A DNA stretch of 64,000 bases from Cavia porcellus (taxonomy: Eukaryota > Chordata > Mammalia > Rodentia > Caviidae), in the NCBI RefSeq assembly GCF_034190915.1, contig NW_026947490.1, positions 64,345,494 to 64,409,493 of the forward strand. The letters run 5' to 3'. Made by a program: the position numbers and the translations under genes. This document shows positions 24,601 through 35,539 of the stretch, in pieces. Each line of letters starts with the position of its first letter. Within the stretch, counting starts at the first letter, position 1. The notes below the pieces were generated by a model, which was given only the letters and a program-made list of their open reading frames with translations, was not told where the DNA came from and did no database searches.

Positions 24601-25452
24601 AACAGGACTCAAATCGCATGGGAAATACTTCCCAGAATCAATAACTGGGACCACCTCTTATTAAAAAGTTTCAGCATGTCAAAGAAATCTCCAGCACAGT
24701 GAAAAGAAAACCCATAAACTGGGAAAAAATCTTAGTGAACTCTCCCTCAGACAAGGGACTTCTGTCTAAAACATAAAGAATTAAAAAAAAATCAGACTCC
24801 CAGAATTCAAAGATCCAGTCCAAAAATGGGCATCTGAGATGAATACACACTTCTCAGATGAGGAAATACAAATGGCAAATAAATACATGAAAAAATGTTG
24901 ATCATCATTGGTCATTAGAGAAATGCAAATTAAAACCACACTGAGATTCCATCTCACTCCTGAAAGAATGGCCAGGATCAAGAAAACCATCAACAACAAA
25001 TGCTGGAGAGGCTGGGGGATAGAGGAACTCTCCTGCACTGTTGGTGGGAGTGTAGACTGGTGCAACCATTGTGGAGGTCAGTCTGGAAATTTCTCAAAAA
25101 GCTGGGATTGGAAGTTCCATTTGTTCCAGCTATTCCACTTCTGGGCATATTCGCAGAAGAACTGAAAGCATCATGCCATAGTGATATATGTGCACCTGTA
25201 TTTGTAGCAGCACAATTTGTAATCGCCAGATCTTGGAAACAACCCAAGTGTCCATCAACTGAGGGATGGATAAAAAAGTTGTGGTATTTTTATACAATGG
25301 AGTACTATTCAGCTATAAAGAATGATCACATTGAGACATTTACAAATAAATGGTCGTAGCTTGAGACCATACTCATAAGTGAAATAAATCAAACTCACAT
25401 GTATAAATACCGCAATAGTTTTCCTAGTGTAAGAAATGAGAAGAATACATAA
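21631..25452 (+). pseudogene. L1 ORF2 (endonuclease-reverse transcriptase), multiply broken
   Basis: The endonuclease domain is seen at the start (CCLQETHLTQKDTH near 21750; ITILNIYAPNS near 21957; IITGDLNTPLTS near 22053; [12 protein letters not shown] near 22307). The reverse transcriptase follows ([14 protein letters not shown] near 23027; [15 protein letters not shown] at 23402; [15 protein letters not shown] near 23706, with the FADD catalytic motif). The Cys-rich C-terminal part is near 25000-25080 ([11 protein letters not shown]). Lesions include an early stop (TGA at 21700), a frameshift in the C/A run near 21830, a TGA at 22253, and a TAG at 25357 where Trp-Ser continues in relatives. 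The ancestral stop is the TAA at 25450. It supplied target-site nicking and reverse transcription in its active ancestor. Confidence 0.9.
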
Positions 25453-26030
25453 AAGTATGTGGTAATCATGATTCCCAATCATATTGGTTTGAAGCCATAT
25501 AATGTTTTCACTCATTAATTGCAATGGTTTTAACCGAATAGTTTCCCTAGTGTAAGAAATGATAAGAATACATAAAAGTATGTGGTAATCATGGATCCCA
25601 ATCATATTGGTTTGAAGCCATATAATGTTTTCACTCATTAATTGCAATGGTTTTAACCGAATAGTTTCCCTAGTGTAAGAAATGATAAGAATACATAAAA
25701 GTATGTGGTAATCATGGCTCCCAATCATATTGGTTTGAAGCCATATAATGTTTTCACTCATTAATTGCAATGGTTTTAACCGAATAGTTTCCCTAGTGTA
25801 AGAAATGATAAGAATACATAAAAGTATGTGGTAATCATGGTTCCCAATCATATTGGTTTGAAGCCATATAATGTTTTCACTCATTAATTGCAATGGTTTT
25901 AACCGAATAGTTTCCCTAGTGTAAGAAATGATAAGAATACATAAAAGTATGTGGTAATCATGGTTCCCAATCATATTGGTTTGAAGCCATATAATGTTTT
26001 CACTCATTAATTGCAATGGTTTAACCCGGT
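25416..26030 (+). repeat. five tandem copies of a 123-bp unit
   Basis: Copies start at 25416, 25539, 25662, 25785 and 25908 (TAGTTT[T/C]CCTAGTGTAAG), exactly 123 bp apart each time. They differ at only a few positions (for example the bases after AATCATG). The unit begins in the last codons of ORF2 and includes its TAA stop. Because 123 is a multiple of three and the minus strand of the unit has no stop in one frame, the array yields a 235-codon minus-strand open frame that is not a gene. Confidence 0.97.
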
Positions 26031-26049
26031 TGTTCGATTTTAGTATCTG

Positions 26050-27340
26050 TGATAGTACGAATAGCTATTTTGAAGGAAACAACACCACATAAATGCTAGT
26101 GCTGATTTAATATCATCTTGTTTTGAAGTCCCATCAAGCTGTTGTACATCTTTTTCCACTGGCTTTAACATGTTGTATCTTACTGTATTTTACTATATGC
26201 AATTGTATAAACAAAATTTTTTATAGGCAAAGAGATAATATAGAAACCATTGTTCGTTTTCTGTTAGCTGGTTCTAAATACCCTGTAATTCTTTCATTCT
26301 CTTGAATGGCTTCACACTGTCTTGATATGCTTGATGCTATAGCATACGAAGTTATACTCAAATAATTCAAGGAAAGAGGCACCATGGTGACTATTATTAT
26401 GTTAGATTATCTGGTGGTGAAACACAATGATCCTTAAATTGTTCAGTTCTGACCTGCATTGTTCTGTTGCAATGTCCTCTTCTATCTCAATCTCCCCCCT
26501 TTAATTAATCTTTTTCTCATTTTTTTCAATTAAGGGAAAACTAAATTAAAAAATAGTGGGATATATTATAGTAACTTTTTTGTTTTCCTATTAACCTGAC
26601 TTGAACCCCAGTATTGCTCTCCCCATCTTGTTCTGATTATACTATATTCTATTTTGTTTGATACTATCAAGTTTGAGGGTATAGGCAACCACTTTGAAGG
26701 CAATAAGATATACTATGATGCCCATTACGGTTTGACTATTATCTTTTTTTGAAGTCCTGTAAGGTCTCCAGCGTAGGTTTTATTGGTCTTGTTCTGTACT
26801 GTTTTGATTAATTCTATTATACCTGATGATATAGGCAATTCAATTTAAAAATAGCAAGAGGCACAATAGTAACCAGTTTTGATCACCTGGTATTCTATTT
26901 TTGCATCATGTACTATGCCCATCCTTCTGTTCTAATTGACTCTGTTTTGCTTAGTCACATTTGGTATTATTCTTTTCAAAAAAAGTATTAAGAACTGTGG
27001 GAGTAATAAAATCCAAAAAGTGTAATTGTTGTTGTAAAAAAGAGAGGAAAGGAAGGTGGACTAAGGGATATAACCACATGTATGTTCGAGTGTGTAGGAT
27101 GGAAAACCATATTACTGAGCTTTTGTTGAATCATTGAACAGAACTGTCTCCAATCTCATTGTATGAATGTCCACTTTATGTGCTTTAATTTTATAATTTG
27201 GACAACTGTTTCTAAGAAGACAATATGTAACCTATTAACTAGTGATTTCTTACTGTATATTTTTTTCTTGAAATTCTGTATTACTTGTACCCTTTTACTG
27301 CTTTGTTTTTTATGTCCTTTCTTTTTTCTCTTTAAATAAA
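26050..27340 (+). other. L1 3' UTR built of degenerate about 150-bp modules
   Basis: A recurring pattern of AATAG-purines-ATAGTAACC, then TTGTTTTGAAGTCC, then CTGTTTTG can be followed at about 26065, 26225, 26370, 26545, 26697 and 26850. The last three are 152-153 bp apart. The region aligns to the 3' UTRs at 40577-41860 and 51000-52379. It contains no ORF. Confidence 0.7.
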
Positions 27341-27355
27341 AAAAAATCAGGCCTC
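27341..27355 (+). repeat. target-site duplication, right, of the inner L1
   Basis: AAAAAATCAGGCCTC, the exact partner of 20339-20353. Outer-L1 ORF2 similarity resumes immediately after it. Confidence 0.9.
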
Positions 27356-28435
27356 CCAAATTCAAAGACCCAATCAAAAAATGGGCATCAGACATGATAC
27401 ATACTTCAGATAAAGACATACAAATGGCAAACAAATGCATGAAAAAAATATTCAATATCATGGTTATTTGAGAAATGTAAATTGAAACAACACTGAGATT
27501 CCATCTCACTCTAGAAGAAATGACTATCATTAAAAAAAATCATACAATAACAAATGCTGGTAGGGCTGTGCAGAAAAAGAAATCTTTCTCTATTGTTGGT
27601 GGGAGTGTAGACTGGTGCAACCACTTTGGAAATCAGTGTGGAGATTCCTCAAAAAACTAGGAATGGAGGTTCCATTCAACCCAGATATTCCTCTGCTGGG
27701 TATTTTTCTAGGAAAATTGAGAACATCATACCACAGCAATATATATGCACCCATGTTTACAGCAGCACAATTTGTAATAGCTGAGTCTTGAAAACAACCC
27801 AAATGCCCATCAACCACAATATGGATAAAAGAGATGTGGTATTTTTAAAAAAATTTTACACTATAATTCTATTTTTAAGACGTGGTGTTTTTATACAATG
27901 GAATACTACTCAGATATAAAAAAGATAAACTTGAGGCTTTTATTGGTAAAAGGATGCAACTAGAGACCATACTCATGAGTGAAATAAGTTGGATTTGTAA
28001 GTGTAAACATTGTATTGTCTCCCTACTATAAGAAATTGAAAGAGTAAATAAGATCCAAAAGGTACAATAGATATTGTGAAAGGGAAAGAAACTGATTAAA
28101 AGGAAAGGACAACTGGGATGAGGGAAAGGAGAAAAGCAGGAATGAGGAAAAAATCTATCTCTATCCCATATACAAAAAATCATATATACATAGACTACAA
28201 GATAGCTAAGATAATCGTACTACTCATTCTATTAGCTCATTGAAAGGGACAATTAGTGCTTAGATTGTTTGATCAATTTGGCATGTCTGTATCTCGTAAC
28301 CTGAGCAACTATTTTGAAAATAATGATATGCAATATAATAACCATTGTTAATTTCCTATCATCTTGTTTTGAAATTGTTACCATTTTTATTGTATTGATT
28401 TTATTAAAACTGTCTTTAAAATTAAAAAAAAAAGA
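27356..28435 (+). mobile_element. outer LINE-1, 3' segment (end of ORF2 and 3' UTR)
   Basis: It continues the L1 left at 20338. Recognisable pieces are KDPIKKWAS near 27367, IQMANKCMKK near 27418, a degraded LLHCWW-type segment near 27590, and EYYSDIKKINLRLL near 27900. The 3' UTR ends with one module of the about 150-bp type (28305-28425) and an A-rich tail (28422-28435). The frame is broken. It is more decayed than the inner L1, as expected for the older host. Confidence 0.88.
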
Positions 28436-28447
28436 AATTCTGGAGCA
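28436..28447 (+). repeat. target-site duplication, right, of the outer L1
   Basis: AATTCTGGAGCA, the exact partner of 19298-19309. Confidence 0.85.
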
Positions 28448-29180
28448 GATCAGTGAACAGACAGGTAAAACATCATGAGAACCTTCTGAGAAAATGGGAA
28501 TCCCATCAAAATGTCAAGCGCATCCTGCCAAAGACAGGAACACAAAACACATATGCTGTCAGTGTAAGGGTACTTATGTATGGGACATGCTGTCGTCACG
28601 CGTGAAGACTGCCTTAGGTGCACAAATTCAAGTAAAAACTATTTCTGTAGTAAAGTTTTATTTGTATTTTTCAATGTAGTTCACATAAGAATTTATTTCT
28701 GATATTTTTTAGATTTAGTAAGCAAATGTTGACTAGAAAATGTTGTTGTTTACTCTATTCAATACATATTTGATATTTTATTTTCCTGTTAAGTGCACAT
28801 GATGTAATAGGAAACTCCTGACAAAACAGGAAGTCAAAAGAGGTGACATATATGACCTGCCAAAAAAGACAGGAAAGCCAAAAATACATGTGCTGTTAGT
28901 GTGATACCTGTGCATGGAATATACTGTTGTCACGTGTGAAGACTGTCACAGATGTGATAATTCAAGTAAAGATCATTTGCATGGTAAAGTTTTATTTATG
29001 TTTGCATTGTAGCTTATATAAGAATTTACTTCTGGTATTATTGTTTAGATTTTGCAAGGAAGCAAATAGTTGATATTGAAAATGTCGATGTTTATTCTAA
29101 AAACCCATTATATACTAAAAATTTAATATTTTATTTTATTGATATTTTATTTTCCTGTTAAGTATATATTGCATAACATA
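28448..29180 (+). pseudogene. piggyBac-type transposase fossil, C-terminal Cys-rich end in two copies
   Basis: The Cys-rich zinc-binding tail of piggyBac transposases can be read twice. Copy 1 (28500-28620) has DRNTKHICCQCKGTYVWDM and then VVTREDC in another frame. Copy 2 (about 28850-28970) has SQKYMCC followed by a stop, CDTCAW, and VVTCEDCHRC. Each copy is followed by similar AT-rich 3' flank ending GATATTTTATTTTCCTGTTA (28772 and 29141). The period is 369 bp, so the transposon's 3' end was tandemly duplicated. In the family this domain helps bind the terminal repeats; here it is dead. No terminal inverted repeat was found with confidence. Confidence 0.8.
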
Positions 29181-29765
29181 AAAAAACTCATAAAATTAAA
29201 AGAATTCATCAATAGAAATACTCTTAGAAAATAAATGTGGGCTTACATGCCCACTGTAAGGCTCCTTTTAAAACATCTAGCATGGTTCTGAGGGTGACTG
29301 GCGGATGCGTCTCACTGTTTAGTATACTTCTAACCATGTTCTTGAACTGCATCAGGGATGCCACTCGAGTTCTCCAGGAGGCCCTGGATACTTCACTTGT
29401 AAAGAAAAATTAAGACACACTGATTAGCTTAATACGCTCTGTAGAGATCTGCAGGTGCAGATTACTGGTGTTGACCTTAAGCACAATGACAGATAAAATG
29501 TGAAGGAAGGGTATTCGCACATCACTCTCTGACAGAGACTCTCACAAAGGCTCTGCCGGAACAGCGACCATGCACAACAGCCGCGCAGCAAGCACTTCTG
29601 CGAGAACATCTGCCCAGCAGCTGTCGGCTCAGCCTCGGACTGCTGTCTCCCTTGTTACTGATCCTCGTGGCCCAGGGCTACTATTTCAAAACAGTTCATG
29701 TCCTTTTCAGCGTTACCTTTAAAATCTTCCTCGTGCTCCCACCTCCTCTGAGGTGTAGGTTACTG
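29181..29765. other. unassigned intergenic stretch
   Basis: Nothing recognised. The left part may still include the piggyBac 3' end. Confidence 0.4.
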
Positions 29766-30145
29766 TGTCAGTCAGCTTTCAGTTACCAACTTAAATGTCT
29801 GAAAATATCAGCTTCACGTGGCAGGGTTTATTGGAGCTCACGGTTTCAGGTTCGAGGCTCCATTGCTTTTAGGCCTGTGGTGAAGCTGATGCATCAGGGT
29901 CGGATGTGGTGAAGAAGCAGCCAGGCCAAAAGAGCCTGAGGGAGGGATTGGGGATCAGACACGGACCCCATTACCCACTGTCCTTCAGCCAGGTCCCACC
30001 TCCTGTCTCCATCGCCCCCAGGGATGCCATCAAATGACCATCTCAGCAATGGACCAGCTCACTGATGAAGTTAGAGTTCTCAAGGTCCCACCGCTGAGCA
30101 CATCACACTTTCGGGGGACATTTTAGGTCTAAGTGACAACACTTG
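29766..30145 (-). mobile_element. probable MaLR-type LTR, antisense
   Basis: TGTGTCAGTCAGCTTTCAGT at one end and GGGTTTATTGGAGCTCACGG inside are the reverse complement of the MaLR LTR 3' part. The other end reads GGTCTAAGTGACAAC. Diverged; internal genes are absent, so it is a solo LTR or a fragment. Confidence 0.55.
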
Positions 30146-30754
30146 CTATGCCATGCATGTAACCACCGCAGCTCTTGACTATTCCCACGCACATATATAA
30201 TCTTTAGTCTTGGGTGAGCTGCTCCCTGATTATTACTCAGGTTGGCAGTTACCTCTCATAAATGTACAAGAACATTCTTTGTTATCTCTGTATTTGTACT
30301 GTCAAAACAAGCACAAGTTTTTTGTTCTTATTTAATTTGTTGGCAATTCCCACATAGTCTAACACAAAGCCATCTTCTGGAGTTTTTTCTCAATTTGTCA
30401 TGCCTTTTATACCTACTCCCACTATTCTATTCAACTTTGAGTTGTGGATCCCCCAGCAAAGCTGTGGGCCTTTTCTTACAAGGGAATGTTTAAGTGCTAA
30501 CTTGGCTTTATCTCCCATTTCTTTTTTCTAGCCCAAAGAACTTTAAAAACTTTATTCAACTGTTTCTTGACATCTTCATTTTGGATAAGTTACTAAAATC
30601 TCAAGTTTTAATGTCCAAGACCAAAATCTTGGTTTCCTTTCCTAACTGTTGCTTTTAGTCATTGCCACTCAAAAAAAGGCCATCACCTTCACCCAACAGT
30701 TCAAGTCAGAAGGTTTGGGATTAGAACTGGTTCCTCCTTTTCCTTCGTAGCCTA
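30146..30754. other. unassigned intergenic stretch
   Basis: No gene or repeat recognised. Confidence 0.4.
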
Positions 30755-31096
30755 TGTCTTAGTGTTTGCTGTTGTAGTGACTGAGTATTTGAAACTGGCT
30801 GTTTATAGAGAACAGCTTTATGTGGGCTCGTGGATCTGAGGGTTCCAAGTTGAAGATTAGCTGGCCACGTCTTGTGCTCCATCCTAACATGGTGGGAATA
30901 TGGAAGGGCAAACAGAATGTAAGAGGAGCTGATTTGATTTGTAACAACCTCTCCAAGAACTAATCTGTCCCTGGGAGAAAGTCCAGTCTCTTAAGAAAGT
31001 CAAAATTCCCCTACCTTTCAGTACCGCTGTTTGGCAGTCAAATTCCAGTGGTGAGTTTTTGTGGGGATGAATCCCACCTAAATGATGGTACCCCAC
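30755..31096 (-). mobile_element. probable MaLR-type LTR, antisense
   Basis: GTCTTAGTGTTTGCTGTTGT, GGCTGTTTATAGAGAACAGC and ATCCTAACATGGTGGGAATA follow the reverse-complement order of MaLR LTRs (AC-rich end, then AATAAA region, then CCACCATG region). Diverged. Confidence 0.5.
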
Positions 31097-31499
31097 ACCC
31101 CATCATTCTACCTGTCAACTCTATCACCAGTCTTTCTCTCCTATTAATGAAAGCTGTCAACCCGTGCCACTGCCAAGCATCTTCCTCCTATTCCTGCTTT
31201 CCAATAGAAACCAGAACAATAGTTCAAAAACATTACTTCACTTTAAAATGAAATCCCAACATCTGACATTGGGCAAAAGGTTCAGGCATGCCAGGGACCT
31301 AACTAGTTTTCAGCTTTTGCTTCAACTGCTTTTTTGCCTTTAGTTCTATTTCCCAAGCCTTTTAATATGTACACATAAAACATCTGCACTGTATGAGGGG
31401 TTGATTTGTCATTCTTTTTTTTTCTGGTGACCCTGGGTGAGTCCTCCAGCATCAAGCAACAACCCAAGCCCTGCCAGTACTGTTTCCTTAGCAGCATAC

Positions 31500-31851
31500 T
31501 GTTATGGTTTGTGTCTGGGTGTCCCCCCAAAGCCACATGCAGTTAGGGAGGTGGGTCTCTCATGCTTCAATGCTGGCATAATGGGTGTGAATGCCACATC
31601 CAAGTGGGTGAGGCCTATATACAAGTGTAAGGGACAGAAAGTCTCCTCTCTGTGCTCCTCCCCTTTTACTCGTTACTTGTGCTGTTTTCCACCACCATGA
31701 ACTGTTGCCCTCTGCCATATGCCACCCTGCCTTGGAGCCAGCTGATTATGGACGAAACCTCCAAAAACTGTAAGCTAAATCAACTTCTCCTTTTTTAATT
31801 TGGATGTTGGGTGCTTTGTCTCATCAATGAGAGAAAAGTAACCAAAATACA
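31500..31851 (+). mobile_element. MaLR-type solo LTR
   Basis: It starts TGTTATGGTTTGTGTCTGGG and ends GAGAAAAGTAACCAAAATAC, with CCACCATGAACTG and GAAACCTCCAAAAACTGTAA inside. The same internal blocks occur in the solo LTR at 55380-55718, so the two are related. There are no internal genes. The exact 3' boundary and target duplication are ambiguous by one or two bases. Confidence 0.75.
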
Positions 31852-33068
31852 TACCAAGTGAGACTGTTCTCTATGAGCCAGGAAAACGTGGCTAACAGTA
31901 ATGTTTGGTAAAACACGCATTCTAGCATCCAAATGTCTAAACAGGGCTAAGCCACTTCTCCAGATCACCTGAGTTACAATAAATGTGCGGCTGCCCTGAT
32001 CTCCCAAAGACAAAGACTTCTCTTACTCTTTCTGTATGCAGCACATCTTTATTGAATTCCCTCACACACCAGATGTATGTAATGAAATTGTATTTACATT
32101 TAGCACCAATTTTTGGAAAATTCTATTATAAAAATGATAATGGTTCCTGATTGCCACTTGTCTATAAAAAAATACCAGACTAGAAACCCTTGAAGAAAAG
32201 CATCAGACCTCATTTGGCCCCGATTTCACTACAATTACGGCTATGGACAAGTCTTAACTCTAGGTAGCAGTTTTAAGGAAGGAGAAGAGGATGACGGGGA
32301 GGCACAGCAGGAGGAAGGGAGGAAGCGCCTGGACATCTCCAAAGTCCTCACCATTAGAAAATGTCTTGGTCCTGTTGAAAAGAACTTGCCCTAGGCCTGC
32401 AAAGCAGAATAATAACAGCTACCCTTTGATAGGCGCTAATTACTGAGTCACACTGTATCAAAAGCTTTGCTGAGGCATCTCATTTAAGAAGTATGACCTT
32501 AGAATTATTAACCTCCCACTTCTTAGGTAAGAAAAACTGAGGCCAAAAGACACACTCGATGAGGTTAGTTGACACAATCCTCTCAGTCACCAGAGAGAAA
32601 TATTGGAGAAAAATGTCTGAATTCATGAAATGTAAGTAACAGTGAGATGCTTTAAAAAATGAAACACTCAGCAGTGTTCAGTCTTCAGGACACCTGTGCC
32701 ACCCACCAGTGCCACTGTCACCACACAGAACACATGTCTCCCCAGCCTCCCAGGCCAGCCACCCTCACATACCACATCAAAAGGCAGGATTTCAGAACAC
32801 AGGCCAAGCACTGACTGGAAAGCTCAAAGAAAGATCGGATAGAGTTGAAAGAATAAGCCCAAACTAATCTCCAGGTAAGTAAAATGATACTGGAATTCAG
32901 GAGACTACTGCACATTATCCCATATTCAATATTAAAAGGATTATCAAACAAGCTATGTACGGAAATAATGTATAAAAATCCCATTTTAAAAAGTGGCGTT
33001 GAATGTTGTAATTTCTTCACAAAAATTAACAAAAATCTAATGAGTTAAGTATCAAGAATCAAACTAAT
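31852..33068. other. unassigned intergenic stretch
   Basis: A 104-codon minus frame at 32718-33032 has no recognisable motif. No repeat named. Confidence 0.4.
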
Positions 33069-33218
33069 TATTGGTTTTTTGAGACAGTGCCTCATTACGT
33101 AGTTCAGGCTGGCTTTGAACTCACTTTGTAGCCCAGGCTGGCCTCAAACTTGCAGTAATCTTTTTGCCTCAGCCTCCCAAGTGCTGGGATTTCAGGTTCG
33201 AGCCACTATGCCCAGTGT
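33069..33218 (-). mobile_element. B1-type SINE, antisense
   Basis: TTGGTTTTTTGAGACAGTGC, AACTCACTTTGTAGCCCAGG and CCAAGTGCTGGGATTTCAGG show a B1 in reverse, with the internal duplication GTTCAGGCTGGCTTTGAACT. Confidence 0.9.
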
Positions 33219-34277
33219 TGAGAACTAAACTATTTATTATCTGTCTGTGAGCTTCTGCCTGGGTGTTTTTGTCCTATACAGTCTGAGTGCTTTTGACTGA
33301 CACCAAATACACTTGCACATTTTTAAACTGGTAAAGTAACACCTTGACAAAGCCAGCTTCTAGAGCTAAACTTAAACCAGCTCATGATATAAATTCTTTC
33401 TACCATGAGTTAACAGACACCCATGAGTAGTTTAAAAGAATATTGTAAAGTATATCTATCTCAGTTAGTCTACAAAAAATACTTGATTTCCCGAGCCCAA
33501 AGATCAAGTACTGAGCACAAAAATTAGTCTGAGATAACCAAGGAAATCACCGTGTTGTTAGGTTTTGTCTTTATTAGATAATTTGTCTTAAGTGTACAGG
33601 GAAGGAGGGAAACTCCTCTATTTTCTCTATAGCTTCCTACAGGTCGTGTAGGTTAAGAATCCTGCAGCAAGGCTGACTCACCGACAGCACGGCACACGCA
33701 CACCTGCCAACTCCCCATCCACAGGGCGGGTGAGCTCTGGAAATCAGACCTCTAAACAGCATCATCTTTACCATCATGTAGGGCACTGGAAAGCAATTAC
33801 TAATATGCTGGCTCTTAACCAGGGACTCTACCTCCCCCTAAATTACAATATATTTTTAAAGAGCACATTATAATTACATCTTTGATATTTTATCTATAGA
33901 TCAAGAAAAGTGTGACACATTAAGAAATCCCATTGTTATTGATAGTGTGGGAAGTCTCTTTTTTTTTAGATTTTAAATAAAAATATATGTATATAACTTT
34001 AGCGATATATAAATGAACAGCCATCCTAAAGGAGAACAGATGGCAATAAACAAAAAATAGGCAAATAAGTCACAAAGTAAAATAGCACATACTAATAACA
34101 TAATTACTGAGATAACTGCACATGTCTTACACATGCTTTTTAGGCATGTGAGGGTTTGGTGCACAGACATTCACATGTGTATACCCGGGAAAACACTTGG
34201 AAGAAGTGACACTGAGTTGTGTGTAATGGTTAACGCTGAGAATGGGACTAGGGACTGTTTCTCTTTTTGCCCATCTG
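33219..34277. other. unassigned intergenic stretch
   Basis: AT-rich, no gene seen. Confidence 0.4.
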
Positions 34278-34334
34278 TATCATCATCATCATCATCATCA
34301 TCTTCTTCTTCTTCTTCTTCTTTTTCTTTTTTAC
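34278..34334. repeat. compound (ATC)n(TTC)n microsatellite
   Basis: About eight CAT/ATC units pass directly into about seven TTC units. Homopolymer-like frames (His, Ser, Phe) across it are artefacts. Confidence 0.95.
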
Positions 34335-34364
34335 AGTGAATGTAATATTTTCTTTTTATTTTAT

Positions 34365-34474
34365 TTTATTTTTTTTTTTTTGTCTTTTTCATTTTTATTG
34401 GTACCAGGGATCGAACTCACGACCGCCTGCTTGCAAGGCAGGCGCTTATGCCACTGAACTAAATCCCCAGCCCC
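34365..34474 (-). mobile_element. young tRNA-Ala-type SINE, antisense
   Basis: On the minus strand it reads GGGGCTGGGGATTTAGTTCA, then an anticodon arm CCTGCCTTGCAAGCAGGCGG and a B box GTCGTGAGTTCGATCCC, ending in CCAATAAAAATG and poly(A). It closely matches the copy at 45847-45955. Confidence 0.92.
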
Positions 34475-35044
34475 ATAAAGGAAAACAAATCACTATGAGA
34501 TATATTTTAAAAGGATGAGAAGTTGGCAGCAGTGTATGTCACCATGTATAAAATTAGGGTAAGCCAGGAGAAATTAATGAAATTTTACAATGCATGACAT
34601 AATTCAATAAATTTTGAACAAATGTGTGGAATGTATTTTGGATGGTCTAGCTTCATCAAGGATGAACATCATATCCTAAGTAGTTCACAAAGACAGCACA
34701 GCAGCCGTCCAGCACGGCCAGACAGAGGTCCAGTGCACGGTCCCCGCAAACAGAGAGGGAGACATGCCCTGAACCACCAGGCCCAGTGAAACAAAGGCCA
34801 CCCACCAGAGCCACAGTGAGAGCTTGCGATCCCAAGTGCAGACAGGGGCTCCACCTGCTTTGCACACAGGAAACTGTGGATCTTCTGGCTGACCAGAAAC
34901 AAAGGGTCTTAAGGATGGCCAATCCCAGAGCATAAAACGCCTCCTACAACATGTCCTAAAGCAAGTATTTCCCAGCCGCAGAGAAATGCGTTTTCCCTGA
35001 CCACTGCATCCACAGGGAGCGAGTCGTAACTGCCAGATCCCCAG
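34475..35044. other. unassigned stretch just downstream of CDC123
   Basis: Three overlapping minus frames of 77-88 codons at 34656-34933 cover one GC-richer patch. None has a motif, and their mutual overlap argues for chance. Confidence 0.4.
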
Positions 35045-35045
35045 T

Positions 35046-35166
35046 CCTTTCTTTTTTTTAAACTCTGAGACATGTTCTTGCTAAGTCTTACTAAGTTGCC
35101 TAGGTTGGCTTGAACTTGCGATCCTTTTGCCTCTGTGTTAGGATTACAAGTGTATACCACCTGGCT
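35046..35166 (-). mobile_element. B1-type SINE fragment, antisense
   Basis: AACTCTGAGACATGTTCTTG, GGTTGGCTTGAACTTGCGAT and GTGTTAGGATTACAAGTGTA are the reverse of a truncated B1. It lies about 155 bp past the CDC123 poly(A) region. Confidence 0.8.
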
Positions 35167-35319
35167 GGCCTAAGGGTTATTTTTTAATTTCAAAGAAAAA
35201 GTAATGATTAAGAAAGACCATTTCTGTTTCACAAATATAAATCTTCCCATCTACCTGAGACGTATAAAAACAGCACAAGAATTAGACACAAATCTTAATC
35301 AATTGAGCCACAAGAGCAA

Positions 35320-35539
35320 GGTATTTCGTAGAAAGTTGTTTTATTCGCAGAACAGCATGGTTCCTATGTTTAGATCTGTTTATGGTGCTATTTTTACAAG
35401 TAGCAAAGTCCCTCCAGGTGAACAGACATGAATTCAGAAAGCTGCACACTGCCACACCGCCCCCACCCCAGCCGGCCAGGGTCACTGTGGAAGTAGCCAT
35501 GGTCGCCTCTGCCACCTGCTCCTCAGCTTGAGCGCTCTG
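35320..35539 (-). other. CDC123: CDC123 3' UTR, about 220 nt
   Basis: It runs from the stop codon to just past the poly(A) signal. The true cleavage site is estimated at 10-25 nt after AATAAA. GU-rich sequence (TTGCTCTTGTGG, TTTGTGTC) follows further down, as expected for a downstream element. Confidence 0.75.
35340..35345 (-). terminator. CDC123: CDC123 polyadenylation signal AATAAA
   Basis: TTTATT on the plus strand, in the context CTGCGAATAAAACAAC on the gene strand. It is the only canonical AATAAA between the stop codon and the antisense B1 downstream. Confidence 0.85.

Larger units (their letters stand above)
20354..27340 (+). mobile_element. near-complete LINE-1 (about 7 kb), nested in an older LINE-1
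   Basis: The layout is a short GC-rich 5' region (20354-20602), ORF1 (20603-21573, one frameshift), a 57-bp gap, ORF2 (21631-25452, several lesions), five 123-bp tandem copies (25416-26030), a long AT-rich 3' UTR of about 150-bp modules, and an A-rich end (TTTAAATAAA, 27331-27340). A 15-bp target-site duplication flanks it. The 5' region has two related units about 91 bp apart (GTCCCAGCCT at 20381 and 20472), like L1 promoter monomers. Both ORFs are broken, so it cannot move by itself. Confidence 0.92.

Noticed and set aside
25309..26016. A 235-codon minus-strand open frame with a repeated protein pattern
   Set aside because: It is the reverse reading of the 123-bp tandem array at the end of L1 ORF2. 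The period is a multiple of three and stop-free in that frame, so length alone is not evidence of a gene.
25416..26030. A CRISPR-like array
   Set aside because: The repeats are adjacent without unique spacers and lie in a mammalian L1.
34656..34933. Three overlapping minus-strand frames just downstream of CDC123
   Set aside because: I considered a processed pseudogene, but no frame matches a family I know and all three frames are equally open.
1..35319. CAMK1D exons or promoter downstream of CDC123
   Set aside because: In human CAMK1D lies downstream of CDC123, but I see no kinase-coding exon here. The distance in human is larger than this window's intergenic part.
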